54,633 nt of DNA from Mycobacterium sherrisii (GTDB lineage Bacteria; Actinomycetota; Actinomycetes; Mycobacteriales; Mycobacteriaceae): positions 1-54,633 of the forward strand of contig NZ_LQPT01000045.1 in assembly GCF_002102355.1 (NCBI RefSeq), written 5' to 3'. The position numbers were made by a program, and so were the translations under genes. The notes beneath the pieces were generated by a model. That model did no database searches. It saw only the letters and a program-made list of their open reading frames with translations, and was not told the origin of the DNA. Positions 1-8,434 of this stretch are shown here, one piece after another. Every line of letters starts with the position of its first letter. Position 1 is the first letter of the stretch.

Positions 1-2
1 CC

Positions 3-254
3 CCCAGCCCCTCCCCCACCCCGCCGCAACAACCGCAGACGCCGACTGGCAACCAGCCCCAGTCCACTGCCGAGATTGCTGCTGCCGCCAAAGACGCTGC
101 GGCGCAAGCGAAGTCAACCGTAGAGCGCGCCAACGACCCGGTCCCGGCCGACCTCTCGCGGTCGATCGCCGCGCAGTCGGCGCTCCCGGTGACGGTGGCA
201 GTCGCGCTGAGTCTGCTTGCGATCCTGCTGATCCGCCAACTGAGGCGGCACTGA
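3..254 (+). CDS. Hns/Rv3852-like nucleoid-associated membrane protein (3' part)
   Basis: The open frame runs in from the window edge and ends with TGA overlapping the rraA ATG by one base. The visible 83 residues are a proline/glutamine-rich stretch, an alanine/lysine segment ([16 protein letters not shown]), a short linker and one C-terminal transmembrane helix (about [13 protein letters not shown]) ending in RQLRRH. This matches the C-terminal layout of M. tuberculosis Rv3852, called a histone-like protein because of a basic N-terminal half that would lie outside this window. Tail-anchoring at the membrane is inferred from the helix. The start is not visible, so full length and the basic repeats cannot be confirmed. 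Confidence 0.75.
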   Translation, partial: PSPSPTPPQQPQTPTGNQPQSTAEIAAAAKDAAAQAKSTVERANDPVPADLSRSIAAQSALPVTVAVALSLLAILLIRQLRRH

Positions 255-727
255 TGGGCGTCGCATTCACCGCCACTGCCGACCTCGTCGACGACATCGG
301 CGCCGGCGTCCGCAGCTGCGACATTCAGTTCCGCCAGTTCGGCGGACGCACCGAGTTCGCCGGGCCGATCAGCACCGTGCGCTGCTTTCAGGACAATGCC
401 CTACTGAAATCCGTGCTGTCACAACCCAACGAGGGTGGGGTGCTGGTGGTAGACGGCGGCGGCTCGTTACACACCGCGCTGGTGGGCGACCGCATCGCCG
501 AACTCGCCCGTTCCAATGGCTGGGCCGGATTGATCGTCAACGGCGCGGTACGTGACGCGGCCGCGCTGCGCGGCCTAAAGATCGGCATCAAGGCGTTGGG
601 CACCAATCCCCGCAAAAGCACCAAAACCGGTGCCGGCGAACGTGATATCGAGATCAGCCTCGGCGGAGTGACGTTCGTGCCGGGTCAGATCGCCTACAGC
701 GACGACGACGGCATAGTGGTCGTGTAG
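254..727 (+). CDS. rraA: RraA-family regulator of ribonuclease activity (Rv3853 type)
   Basis: The 157-residue protein has the single RraA domain over its whole length, with the conserved patches [17 protein letters not shown] near residue 70 and [17 protein letters not shown] near residue 95. In E. coli RraA binds RNase E and RhlB and inhibits RNA turnover; related proteins act as class II aldolases. Older annotation as MenG (a menaquinone methyltransferase) is not supported because no SAM-binding motif is present. The start overlaps the stop of the upstream gene (TGATG), which suggests translational coupling. Its 3' end converges with ethA 12 bp away. Confidence 0.9.
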   Translation: MGVAFTATADLVDDIGAGVRSCDIQFRQFGGRTEFAGPISTVRCFQDNALLKSVLSQPNEGGVLVVDGGGSLHTALVGDRIAELARSNGWAGLIVNGAVRDAAALRGLKIGIKALGTNPRKSTKTGAGERDIEISLGGVTFVPGQIAYSDDDGIVVV

Positions 728-738
728 CGCCTGGCTGA

Positions 739-2208
739 TCAGGCCGCGACGCGCGCCCGTTTCTTCGAGAACCGCAGATTTTCGTCGGCGACCTTGCCGC
801 GTCGGATCATGCGCATGTCGAAGAAGTAATTCTGCTTGAGCCGCCACGGCGCCCGCGATCCCGACTTGGGGAGCAGGTGCATGGACCGCTGGAAGTAACC
901 GGGGTTGAAGTCCATGAACGGTTGCTCGTCGACGTCCTCGCCCGGATGTTGGGGTTCGACAATGTCAAAACCCTTGTCGTCCATGTAATTCAACAGTCGG
1001 CAGACGAACTCGGAGACCAGATCGGCCTTCAGTGTCCAGGATGCGTTGGTGTAACCGAAGGTGATCGCGAAGTTAGGCACCCCGGAGAACATCAGGCCCT
1101 TGTAGGTCATCAACGACGTCAGGTCGAAGGGCTGGCCGTTTCGGGTCGGCTGCACCCCGCCGAGTAATTGCATGTTCAAACCCGTTGCGGTGATGATGAT
1201 GTCGGCCTGCAAATGCGCACCGGAGTCGAGCTCGATCCCGGTCTTGGTGAACCGGTCGATCGTGTCGGTGACGACGTCTGCCTTCCCGTGCCGGATGGTC
1301 CGGAAGAAGTCGCCGTCGGGCGCCAGACATAACCGCTGATCCCACACGTTGTAGCGGGGACCGAAGTGCTTCTCGACGTCGTAGCCCTCCGGCAGCCGTC
1401 GCCTTGCCATCGTCATCAGCAGATTGCGCATGTACGCCGGCCGTTTCCGGGCGAGCTGGTACTGGAAGGTGCTGAACGCGATGGCCTTCCAGCGGTTGGC
1501 CACGTGCGCAAGACGTTCCGGCAGCAGCCGGTTGGTCCGCGCGGCGAACGGATCCACCCCGGGCAGCGATCCAATGTAGGTGGGCGAGCGCTGCAGCATC
1601 GTGACGTGGCCGGAGCCCGAATTCACCAGCGCCGGAATCAAAGTGATCGCGGTGGCTCCGGAGCCGATCACGACGATCTTCTTGCCCGCGTAGTCGAGGT
1701 CCTCGGGCCAGTGCTGCGGATGGACGATGGTGCCCTCGAAGTCGTCGGCGCCGGGGAAGGTAGGCGAGTAGCCCTCGTCGTAGTTGTAGTAGCCGGTGCA
1801 CGCGAACAAGAAGGAGCACGTGATCTCGCGCTGCTGGCCGTCGTGTTCGACGGTGAGGGTCCACCGGCCCTCGGCGTCGGACCAGTCGGCGGCCACCACA
1901 CGGTGGCGGTAACGGATGTGTTGATCGATCTTGTTCTCGACCGCGGTTTCCTTGATGTAAGCCTTGATGTCGGCGCCGTCGGCGATCGATTTCGCCGACT
2001 GCCATGGCTTGAACCGGAAGCCGAGAGTGAACATGTCCGAGTCGGACCGAATGCCGGGGTATTTGAACAAGTCCCAGGTGCCGCCCAGATCATCGCGACG
2101 CTCGAAGATGGCGTAGCTCTTGGACGGGCACCGCTCCTGCAGGTGCCACGCCGCACTCACGCCGGAGATGCCGGCGCCCACGATGACGACGTCGAGGTGC
2201 TCAGTCAT
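739..2208 (-). CDS. ethA: Flavin-containing Baeyer-Villiger monooxygenase EthA
   Basis: This 489-residue protein begins with the FAD Rossmann motif VGAGISGVSAAWHL and carries the Baeyer-Villiger fingerprint FxGxxxHxxxWP (FEGTIVHPQHWP) just before a second NADPH-type Rossmann motif VIGSGATAI. Length and layout match EthA (Rv3854c, 489 aa), an NADPH- and O2-dependent monooxygenase of ketones and thioamides that activates the prodrug ethionamide in M. tuberculosis. It is transcribed divergently from the TetR gene ethR across a 76-bp gap containing an operator-like palindrome, so repression by EthR is expected. No truncation or missing motif is apparent. Confidence 0.95.
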   Translation of the reverse strand: MTEHLDVVIVGAGISGVSAAWHLQERCPSKSYAIFERRDDLGGTWDLFKYPGIRSDSDMFTLGFRFKPWQSAKSIADGADIKAYIKETAVENKIDQHIRYRHRVVAADWSDAEGRWTLTVEHDGQQREITCSFLFACTGYYNYDEGYSPTFPGADDFEGTIVHPQHWPEDLDYAGKKIVVIGSGATAITLIPALVNSGSGHVTMLQRSPTYIGSLPGVDPFAARTNRLLPERLAHVANRWKAIAFSTFQYQLARKRPAYMRNLLMTMARRRLPEGYDVEKHFGPRYNVWDQRLCLAPDGDFFRTIRHGKADVVTDTIDRFTKTGIELDSGAHLQADIIITATGLNMQLLGGVQPTRNGQPFDLTSLMTYKGLMFSGVPNFAITFGYTNASWTLKADLVSEFVCRLLNYMDDKGFDIVEPQHPGEDVDEQPFMDFNPGYFQRSMHLLPKSGSRAPWRLKQNYFFDMRMIRRGKVADENLRFSKKRARVAA

Positions 2209-2218
2209 AGCGCCACGC

Positions 2219-2266
2219 TATCAACGCGATGTCGAGGTAGTCAACACACTGTTGAGGTTCTCAACG
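2219..2266. promoter_or_regulatory. EthR operator between ethA and ethR
   Basis: The ethA-ethR gap contains the palindrome TCAACACACTGTTGA at 2241-2255. Further TCAAC/GTTGA and GTCGAGGT elements flank it on both sides, giving a roughly 48-bp array. M. tuberculosis EthR binds a similar extended operator cooperatively in the same gap, so this is the expected binding site. It would control ethA and probably ethR itself. Confidence 0.8.
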
Positions 2267-2284
2267 ATGTGTAAAGTATCCGGT

Positions 2285-2926
2285 GTGACGACTGCCGGCC
2301 AGACCCGTGCCCTGCGCGGACGGCGTGCCCTGCGCCCGTCCGGTGACGATCGCGAGCAAGCCATCCTGGCGACCGCCGAGCGGCTGCTCCAAGAGCGGTC
2401 GCTCGCCGACATCTCGGTCGATGACCTGGCCAAAGGCGCTGGCCTGTCCCGCCCGACGTTCTACTTCTATTTCAAGTCCAAAGAGGCGGTGCTGCTGTCG
2501 CTGCTCGAGCCGGTGATCGCGCGTGCGGACTCGGAATTCGACGGGGCCATCCAACGGCTGCCGACCGACCCCCGGCGGGTGTGGCGCAACGGCATCAAGG
2601 CATTTTTCACCGCTTTCAGCACGCACCGTGCGCTGGCCCGCGCCGCGACCGAGGCGTTGGCCACCAACGCCGAGCTCCGCACGACGTGGCTGGGATTCAT
2701 GCAGAAGTGGATCGACCAGACGGCCGCGATGATCACCGCGGAACGCGAACGCGGCGCCGCACCGCACACGATCCCGGCCGCGGATCTCGCGACGTCACTC
2801 AATCAGATGAACGAGCGGACGATGATGGCGGCGCTGTCGGCAGAGACGCCGGCCGTCGACCAGCAGCGAGTCGTCGACACCCTCACCCACATCTGGGTCA
2901 GCAGCATCTACGGCGAATCCGGCTAG
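2285..2926 (+). CDS. ethR: TetR-family repressor EthR
   Basis: The start is set at GTG 2285 (VTTAGQTRALRG), which gives 213 residues against 216 in M. tuberculosis EthR; longer readings run back through the operator and are unlikely. The N-terminal helix-turn-helix holds DISVDDLAKGAGLSRPTFYF, nearly identical to EthR, followed by YFKSKEAVLLSLLEP. The C-terminal ligand-binding half retains FMQKWIDQTAAMI and the ending IWVSSIYGESG. EthR represses ethA and is relieved by hydrophobic ligands. The gene is divergent from ethA and is followed after 23 bp by the dinB3-type polymerase, so read-through is possible. Confidence 0.93.
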   Translation: MTTAGQTRALRGRRALRPSGDDREQAILATAERLLQERSLADISVDDLAKGAGLSRPTFYFYFKSKEAVLLSLLEPVIARADSEFDGAIQRLPTDPRRVWRNGIKAFFTAFSTHRALARAATEALATNAELRTTWLGFMQKWIDQTAAMITAERERGAAPHTIPAADLATSLNQMNERTMMAALSAETPAVDQQRVVDTLTHIWVSSIYGESG

Positions 2927-2942
2927 TTGTCGGGCCCGCATG

Positions 2943-2956
2943 CGAACATATGTTCG
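2943..2956. promoter_or_regulatory. LexA/SOS box overlapping the dinB3 start codon
   Basis: CGAACATATGTTCG is a perfect 14-bp palindrome matching the mycobacterial SOS box core (CGAAC, four bases, GTTCG); only the outermost T and A of the 16-bp consensus are absent. It lies in the 23-bp gap after ethR and covers the proposed ATG of the polymerase gene. LexA repression and DNA-damage induction are inferred from the match alone. Confidence 0.8.
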
Positions 2957-4149
2957 TGCGGCATGACGCGTCCATCCTGCATGCCGACCTGGACTCGTTC
3001 TACGCGTCTGTAGAACAACGCGACGACCCGACCCTGCGCGGCCGCCCGGTGATCGTCGGCGGTGGTGTGGTGCTCGCCGCCAGCTACGAGGCGAAGGCGT
3101 ACGGTGTGCGCACCGCGATGGGCGCCCGGCAGGCCCGGCGGCTGTGCCCGGGCGCGGCCGTTGTGCCGCCGCGCATGTCGGCCTACTCGCGCGCCAGCGA
3201 CGCGGTGTTCGAGGTGTTTCGGCAGGCCACTCCGCTGGTCGAGGCGCTGTCGGTGGACGAGGCGTTTCTGGACGTCGGCGGTTTGCGGCGGGTATCGGGC
3301 ACGCCGGTCCAGATCGCGGCGCGGCTGCGCGCCGCGGTGCGTGACCAGGTGGGTCTGCCCATCACGGTTGGAATTGCGCGGACGAAATTCCTGGCCAAGG
3401 TCGCCAGCCAGGAAGCCAAACCCGACGGCCTGCTGCTGGTACCGCCGGATGAAGAGCTGGCCTTTTTGCGGCCGCTCCCGGTCCGCCGGCTTTGGGGCGT
3501 CGGTGCGGTGACCGCCGAAAAGTTGCACGCGTACGGGCTGGCCACGGTCGCCGACATCGCCGAACTCAGCGAGGCGACGCTGGCCTCGCTGGTCGGCGCC
3601 GCGATGGGCAGGCAGCTGTTTGCGCTGTCGCGCAATATCGACCGCCGCCGGGTCGATACCGGCGTGTGCCGCCGGTCGGTCGGCGCCCAGCGGGCGCTCG
3701 GCCGTGCGGGCAACCGAATGTCGCCGAGCGAACTCGACGCCGTGGTGGTCAACCTGGTCGACCGCACCACCGCTCGGCTGCGGGCCGCCGGGCGCACCGG
3801 ACGCACCGTCGTGCTGCGGGTGCGGTTCGACGATTTCACCCGGGCCACCCGGTCGCGCACATTGCCGTGGCCAACGGCGTCGACGCAACCGATCCTGGCC
3901 GTCGCGCGCCAGCTGGTCGCCACCGCCGTCCCGCTGATCGCGCAGCGCGGATTGACGCTGGTGGGGTTTGCGGTATCGGGTATCGATCGCACCGGCGCCC
4001 AACAGCTGATGCTGCCCTTCGACGGCGAGTCGACCAGCGTGGACGCGGCGGTCGATCAGGTACGCCGTCGCTTCGGCAAGTCCGCCCTCACTCGCGGTGT
4101 GTTGATCGGTCGCGACTCGGGTCTAGAAGTGCCGCATCTGCCGGACTGA
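2950..4149 (+). CDS. dinB3: Y-family DNA polymerase IV, DinB3 type
   Basis: The 399-residue reading has the Y-family palm residues HADLDSFYASVEQ (metal ligand near D13, steric-gate aromatic near Y18), the YEAKAYGVRTAMG finger motif, the catalytic SVDEAFLDV at 101-109 and a helix-hairpin-helix segment with RRLWGVGAVTAEKLHAYGL. The C-terminal little-finger region ends with QLMLPFDGES, which resembles a sliding-clamp binding motif. The protein should do error-prone translesion synthesis. M. smegmatis carries its third DinB next to ethA/ethR, and M. tuberculosis lacks one there, so DinB3 is the best name. The start is uncertain: ATG 2950 and GTG 2956 both fall in a LexA box, and the frame stays open further upstream. 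Confidence 0.88.
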   Translation: MFVRHDASILHADLDSFYASVEQRDDPTLRGRPVIVGGGVVLAASYEAKAYGVRTAMGARQARRLCPGAAVVPPRMSAYSRASDAVFEVFRQATPLVEALSVDEAFLDVGGLRRVSGTPVQIAARLRAAVRDQVGLPITVGIARTKFLAKVASQEAKPDGLLLVPPDEELAFLRPLPVRRLWGVGAVTAEKLHAYGLATVADIAELSEATLASLVGAAMGRQLFALSRNIDRRRVDTGVCRRSVGAQRALGRAGNRMSPSELDAVVVNLVDRTTARLRAAGRTGRTVVLRVRFDDFTRATRSRTLPWPTASTQPILAVARQLVATAVPLIAQRGLTLVGFAVSGIDRTGAQQLMLPFDGESTSVDAAVDQVRRRFGKSALTRGVLIGRDSGLEVPHLPD

Positions 4150-4165
4150 ACCCCGCAGTCGGACG

Positions 4166-5173
4166 TCAGTTGGACGCGGTCCACTCCAGCAGTTTGTCGG
4201 CCGGCCAGGTGTTGACGATGCGGTCGACCGGGACGCCGGCGTCGAGTGTGCGCTGCGCGCCGTAGCCCAAGAAGTCCAGCTGACCCGGTGCGTGCGCGTC
4301 GGTGTCGATGCTGAAGACACAGCCGATCTCCAGCGCCAGGTTCAGCAGCCGGGTCGGCGGGTCGCGCCGTTCGGGGCGGGAGTTGATCTCGACCGCGGTG
4401 CCATGGTCCCGGCAGGCGGTGAAGACCGCTTCGGCGTCGAACTGCGACTCCGGGCGAATGCCACGGTTGCCGGCGACCAGCCGCCCCGTGCAGTGCCCGA
4501 GTACATCGGTGTGACCGTTGCAGACCGCGCGCACCATCCGGCGGGTCATCGCCGACGAATCCATTGCCAGCTTGGAGTGCACGCTGGCGACGACGACGTC
4601 GAGGCGTTCCAGCAGTTCGGTTTCCTGATCCAGGCTGCCGTCCTCGAGGATGTCCACCTCGATGCCCGACAGGATGCGCATCGGTGCGAACTCGTCGCGC
4701 AGCCGGTCGATGACGTCGAGTTGTTTGCGCAGCCGCTCCGGTGACAGGCCGTTGGCTATCGTCAAGCGCGGCGAGTGATCGGTCAACGCGCAGTACTCGT
4801 GGCCGAGCTCCGCCGCGGTCGCCATCATCTCTTCGATCGGCGCCGACCCGTCCGACCAGTTGGAGTGCAGATGCAGATCACCGCGCAGCGCCGCGCGCAC
4901 CTCACCACCGCCGAGATCGGTTGCAGCACCCCGTAATTCGATCAGCGCGTCGGGTATGCGGCCCGCCCAGGCTTGGGCGATGACCTTCGCGGTCTTGGGT
5001 CCGATGCCCGGCAAACTCTGCCAGCTGTTGGCTTGGCCGTGCCGCTCACGTTCCGCGTCGTCCAACCCTTCGACGATGTCGGCGGCCTTGCGGTAGGCCA
5101 TGACGCGCTGCGGGTCGTGCCGGCTCCGGTCCTTGTAGTAGGCGATTTGCCGCAGCGCGGTTACCGGATCCAT
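4166..5173 (-). CDS. PHP-domain metal-dependent phosphoesterase with helix-hairpin-helix (Rv3856c type)
   Basis: From ATG 5173 the protein is 335 residues, the same as Rv3856c; a GTG one codon upstream is the alternative. The N-terminal third is a helix-hairpin-helix region (SLPGIGPKTAKVIAQAW), as in PolX-type DNA-binding modules. The rest is a PHP domain with the metal-site motifs RGDLHLHSNWSDGS, EYCALTDHSP, SGIEVDIL, ASVHS, LGHCTGR and IDTDAHAPG, all intact. The combination resembles the C-terminal half of bacterial PolX without the polymerase domain, which suggests a DNA-related phosphoesterase or nuclease; the substrate is unknown. It converges with dinB3 16 bp away, placing two DNA-metabolism genes side by side. 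Confidence 0.85.
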   Translation of the reverse strand: MDPVTALRQIAYYKDRSRHDPQRVMAYRKAADIVEGLDDAERERHGQANSWQSLPGIGPKTAKVIAQAWAGRIPDALIELRGAATDLGGGEVRAALRGDLHLHSNWSDGSAPIEEMMATAAELGHEYCALTDHSPRLTIANGLSPERLRKQLDVIDRLRDEFAPMRILSGIEVDILEDGSLDQETELLERLDVVVASVHSKLAMDSSAMTRRMVRAVCNGHTDVLGHCTGRLVAGNRGIRPESQFDAEAVFTACRDHGTAVEINSRPERRDPPTRLLNLALEIGCVFSIDTDAHAPGQLDFLGYGAQRTLDAGVPVDRIVNTWPADKLLEWTASN

Positions 5174-5220
5174 CACACCAGTGTGCCCGGGTCCCGCAGG
5201 TCAGCGCCAAGCCTGCCCAA

Positions 5221-5652
5221 TCACCACGGCTGGCCCGCGATGAAGCCGGTGAAAACCACCGCGAACCCCCCGCTCTCGCCGACGATAAGCAGGACCATCG
5301 CCACCGCGGTGCCGCGCGCCGGGCTTTCGAATTGATTGACGGTGTCTCGTCGCGCGCCGTGCTCGATGTAGGCGGCGATCGCTCCGACGAAGAAGAACAC
5401 GACGACCATTGCCGCGCTCAGGTTGACCCCCGTCGGCCAGGCGCTCAGTTCGACGAAAACCGCCAGCAACAGGGTCGCGAACGAGTAAAGCAACGCAGCC
5501 CGATGGGCGATATCGACATACGGATGGGCCCGGTGCTCCTGCGACGTCACGATTTGCCGGTACTTCCAGACCCCGAGGACGAGCGCTAGCAAAAAGATCA
5601 GCCCCGCCGCGAGGAGGGTGACTTTGGTGTCGAGTCCCAACGAGTAGCTCAT
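5221..5652 (-). CDS. Four-helix membrane protein, unknown function
   Basis: This 143-residue protein has four hydrophobic segments: VTLLAAGLIFLLALVLGV near residues 11-28, a second around 52-68 (ALLYSFATLLLAVFVEL), a third around 76-94 (NLSAAMVVVFFFVGAIAAY) and a fourth around 113-136 (GTAVAMVLLIVGESGGFAVVF). Loops are short and no catalytic motif is recognised. It lies upstream of, and in line with, the PHP-domain gene with about 47 bp between them, so they may be co-transcribed. It is longer than, and not obviously the same as, M. tuberculosis Rv3857c, which occupies a similar place. Confidence 0.75.
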   Translation of the reverse strand: MSYSLGLDTKVTLLAAGLIFLLALVLGVWKYRQIVTSQEHRAHPYVDIAHRAALLYSFATLLLAVFVELSAWPTGVNLSAAMVVVFFFVGAIAAYIEHGARRDTVNQFESPARGTAVAMVLLIVGESGGFAVVFTGFIAGQPW

Positions 5653-5703
5653 CGCGGGACTGAGTTTAGTTGCGCTTCATAAAGTTCGACTAACGTCGAT
5701 TGC

Positions 5704-6555
5704 ATGCGATTCGCCTTCAAGACTTCCCCACAAAACACCACCTGGGCGGACATGCTCGCCGTGTGGCAGGCCGCCGACGACATCGAACTCTTCGAGTCGG
5801 GATGGACGTTCGACCACTTCTACCCGATCTTCTCCGACAGCACCGGACCGTGCCTGGAGGGTTGGACCACGCTGACGGCGCTGGCCCAGGCCACCAAGCG
5901 GCTGCGGCTGGGCACCCTGGTCACCGGCATCCACTACCGCCACCCCGCCGTCTTGGCCAACATGGCCGCCGCGCTCGACATCATCTCCAACGGCCGGCTC
6001 GAACTGGGCATCGGCGCCGGGTGGAACGAGGAGGAGTCGGGTGCCTATGGCATCGAGCTGGGCAGCATCCGGGAACGCTTCGATCGCTTCGAGGAGGCCT
6101 GCGAGGTGCTGATCAGCCTGCTCACCAAGGACACCACCAACTTTGACGGCAAGTACTACCAACTCAAGGACGCGCGCAACGAGCCCAAGGGCCCGCAACG
6201 TCCGCACCCGCCGATCTGCATCGGGGGCAGCGGCGAGAAGCGCACCCTGCCGCTCACCGCGCGGTACGCCCAACACTGGAATTTCGCCGGCGGGACGCCC
6301 GAAGAGTTCGCCCGCAAGCGCGACGTGCTGGCGGCGCGGTGTGCGGACATCGGCCGCGACCCCAAGGAGATCACCATGTCGGCGCACGTGCGGCTGGGTG
6401 AGGATCTCAACTACCAGCAGGTCATCGAAACGGCGGGCGCGCTCGGCGCCGAGGGCTTGGATCTGAGCATCGTCTACCTGCCGCCGCCGCATACCCCCGC
6501 CGTGCTGGAGCCGCTGGCCGAGGCGATCCGCGATTCGGGGCTCTACGCCGGTTGA
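5704..6555 (+). CDS. LLM-class F420-dependent oxidoreductase
   Basis: The 283-residue protein shows the bacterial luciferase-like (LLM) fold signature: MRFAFKTSP at the N-terminus, ESGWTFDHFYPI near residue 35, the strand LRLGTLVTGIHYRHPAVLA, NGRLELGIGAGWNEEES and the phosphate-binding region HPPICIGGSGEKRTLPLTARYA. Mycobacterial members of this length generally use coenzyme F420, and the G(A)GW and GGSGEKRTL elements fit, although the cofactor cannot be proved from sequence. The substrate is unknown. The gene stands alone on the plus strand, divergent from the preceding membrane protein, with the 400-bp gap before gltD downstream. Confidence 0.85.
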   Translation: MRFAFKTSPQNTTWADMLAVWQAADDIELFESGWTFDHFYPIFSDSTGPCLEGWTTLTALAQATKRLRLGTLVTGIHYRHPAVLANMAAALDIISNGRLELGIGAGWNEEESGAYGIELGSIRERFDRFEEACEVLISLLTKDTTNFDGKYYQLKDARNEPKGPQRPHPPICIGGSGEKRTLPLTARYAQHWNFAGGTPEEFARKRDVLAARCADIGRDPKEITMSAHVRLGEDLNYQQVIETAGALGAEGLDLSIVYLPPPHTPAVLEPLAEAIRDSGLYAG

Positions 6556-6561
6556 CCCGGT

Positions 6562-6649
6562 CGGCGGGGCTGCCGGTGTGGTTGTTGATGCTGCTGTGAC
6601 CTGTTGCCGGGACTGTGCCGAGCCGAGCAAATTCGGCGCAGCCCCGCCG
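6562..6649. terminator. Long-range inverted repeat after the LLM oxidoreductase
   Basis: CGGCGGGGCTGC at 6562-6573 is exactly complementary to GCAGCCCCGCCG at 6638-6649, with 64 bases between that can themselves fold. It starts seven bases after the oxidoreductase stop. It could form a large terminator or RNA-stabilising structure; there is no T-tract, so the assignment is tentative. Confidence 0.4.
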
Positions 6650-6666
6650 GTCGTCGAGTTGAGTAG

Positions 6667-6807
6667 CTAGGCACCGAAGAGGAGCATCTCCTCGGCGGTG
6701 ATCAGACGCTCCCGCTTGGCGGGGAACTCACGGCTCTTGACCGGGTGACGAAGCCAAGACCAGGCCATTCGCCCCACCCGCGAACGAGGTACTGGATTCA
6801 CATGCAC
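6667..6807 (-). CDS. Candidate small basic protein downstream of gltD
   Basis: The reading starts at GTG 6807, chosen because AGGAG lies eight bases upstream on the minus strand. It encodes 46 residues beginning VHVNPVPRSRVGRMAWSWLR, continuing through HPVKSREFPAKRERLI and ending TAEEMLLFGA. It is on the same strand as gltBD, about 150 bp beyond the gltD stop. Composition is protein-like, with aromatic and basic residues in an amphipathic pattern, and no rare-codon bias is evident. No family is recognised. It may be a conserved small mycobacterial gene or a chance frame; confidence rests on the ribosome-binding site and the composition. Confidence 0.5.
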   Translation of the reverse strand: MHVNPVPRSRVGRMAWSWLRHPVKSREFPAKRERLITAEEMLLFGA

Positions 6808-6958
6808 AGTGATCACTCCTGCGATCGATCTGTTCTACCGCGACTCCGCTGTGACGAAGCACACAATTGGCCATTAGACACCTAGCGCCTGGCAAACTGT
6901 CGCAGGCTCGCCGGTCAAAACCAGCGTGTTTCTGGAGGGACTAATGGGACTAGTGGGA

Positions 6959-8434
6959 CTACTGAAGCGGTGCAGCCGTGGGCTTGATCGGCGCCGGAAG
7001 GGCGGTTGACCCCATCAAATACCGGTCCACGCCCGCCGCGGCAGCCCGCCCCTCGGCGATCGCCCATACGATCAGCGACTGACCCCGACCCATGTCGCCG
7101 GCAACGAAAACGCCGGGCACCGACGTCTCGTAATCGGCGCCGCGCGCGACGTTGCCCCGTTCGGTGAGCTTCACGTCGAGCTCGGTGAGCAGGCCCTCCT
7201 TTTCCGGGCCCACGAATCCCATTGCCAACAACACCAGGTCGGCCTCAAGTTCGAAATCGGAGCCGTCGACCTTGACGAACTTGCCGTCCTGCATCCGCAC
7301 TTCGTGCGCCTTGAGCGCGGTCACGCGCCCGTCGGTGCCGACGAACTTTTCGGTGTTGACCGAGAAGACCCGTTCGCCACCTTCTTCGTGCGCCGAGGAG
7401 ACCCGGTACATCAGCGGATAGGTCGGCCACGGCGTGGATTCCGCGCGCGCCTCCGGCGGCCGCGGCATGATCTCGAACTGGTGGATCAACGCAGCGCCTT
7501 GCCGGTGTGCGGTGCCCAGGCAGTCGGCTCCCGTGTCACCGCCGCCGATGATGACGACCTTCTTGTCCTTGGCGGTAATCGGTGGCTGCCCGTCGGGGCC
7601 CAGCACCCCGTCTGCCAAGTCGCCCGATGCCACGCGATTGCCCCACGGCAGGTACTCCATCGCCTGGTGGATGCCATCCAATTCGCGCCCCGGGATCGGC
7701 AGGTCACGCCAGGCGGTCGCGCCGCCGGCCAGCACCACCGCATCGAAATCGGCGAGCAATTGTTCGGCGGTGATGTCAACGCCGACGTTGACACCAGCTT
7801 TGAATTCGGTTCCCTCGGCCCGCATCTGGTCGAGGCGACGGTCCAAGACGCGCTTTTCCATCTTGAATTCCGGAATGCCGTAGCGCAGCAGTCCGCCGAT
7901 CCGGTCGGCACGCTCGAAGACGGTGACGCTGTGTCCCGCGCGGGTGAGTTGTTGGGCCGCGGCCAACCCGGCCGGACCCGAACCGATCACCGCGACGGTC
8001 TTTCCGGTCAGCTTGGTCGGCGGCTTGGGCTCGACGAACCCTTCCTCGAAGGCGTGGTCGATGATTTCCAGCTCGATCTGCTTGATGGTGACCGGATCCT
8101 GGTTGATGCCGAGCACGCACGCCGGTTCGCAGGGCGCCGGACACAGCCGCCCGGTGAAGTCCGGGAAGTTGTTGGTGGCGTGCAACCGCTCGATGGCATC
8201 GCGCCACCGCCCCCTGCGCACCAGGTCATTCCATTCGGGGATCAGGTTGCCCAGCGGACAGCCGTTGTGACAGAACGGAATACCGCAGTCCATGCACCGC
8301 GAGGCCTGCTCGCGCAGCGTGTCGTCGTTGAAGTCCTCGTAGACCTCTTTCCAGTCCTTCAATCGCAGCGGGACCGGCCGCCGTTGCGGCAGCTCCCGGT
8401 GAGTGAACTTCAGGAAGCCAGTTGGATCAGCCAT
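6959..8434 (-). CDS. gltD: Glutamate synthase small subunit GltD
   Basis: Starting at [10 protein letters not shown], whose ATG overlaps the gltB 3' end by eight bases, the protein is 491 residues (Rv3858c is 488). The N-terminal domain holds the iron-sulfur cysteines in [18 protein letters not shown] (about C47, C50, C55, C59) with a second group CPAPCEPAC near residue 100. Two Rossmann motifs follow, [15 protein letters not shown] for FAD and [12 protein letters not shown] for NADPH. GltD passes electrons from NADPH to GltB, which makes glutamate from glutamine and 2-oxoglutarate. Translational coupling to gltB is implied by the overlap. Confidence 0.96.
   Translation of the reverse strand: MADPTGFLKFTHRELPQRRPVPLRLKDWKEVYEDFNDDTLREQASRCMDCGIPFCHNGCPLGNLIPEWNDLVRRGRWRDAIERLHATNNFPDFTGRLCPAPCEPACVLGINQDPVTIKQIELEIIDHAFEEGFVEPKPPTKLTGKTVAVIGSGPAGLAAAQQLTRAGHSVTVFERADRIGGLLRYGIPEFKMEKRVLDRRLDQMRAEGTEFKAGVNVGVDITAEQLLADFDAVVLAGGATAWRDLPIPGRELDGIHQAMEYLPWGNRVASGDLADGVLGPDGQPPITAKDKKVVIIGGGDTGADCLGTAHRQGAALIHQFEIMPRPPEARAESTPWPTYPLMYRVSSAHEEGGERVFSVNTEKFVGTDGRVTALKAHEVRMQDGKFVKVDGSDFELEADLVLLAMGFVGPEKEGLLTELDVKLTERGNVARGADYETSVPGVFVAGDMGRGQSLIVWAIAEGRAAAAGVDRYLMGSTALPAPIKPTAAPLQ

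Noticed and set aside
254-727. Naming the RraA gene menG (menaquinone methyltransferase)
   Set aside because: No SAM-dependent methyltransferase motifs are present; the fold signature is RraA.
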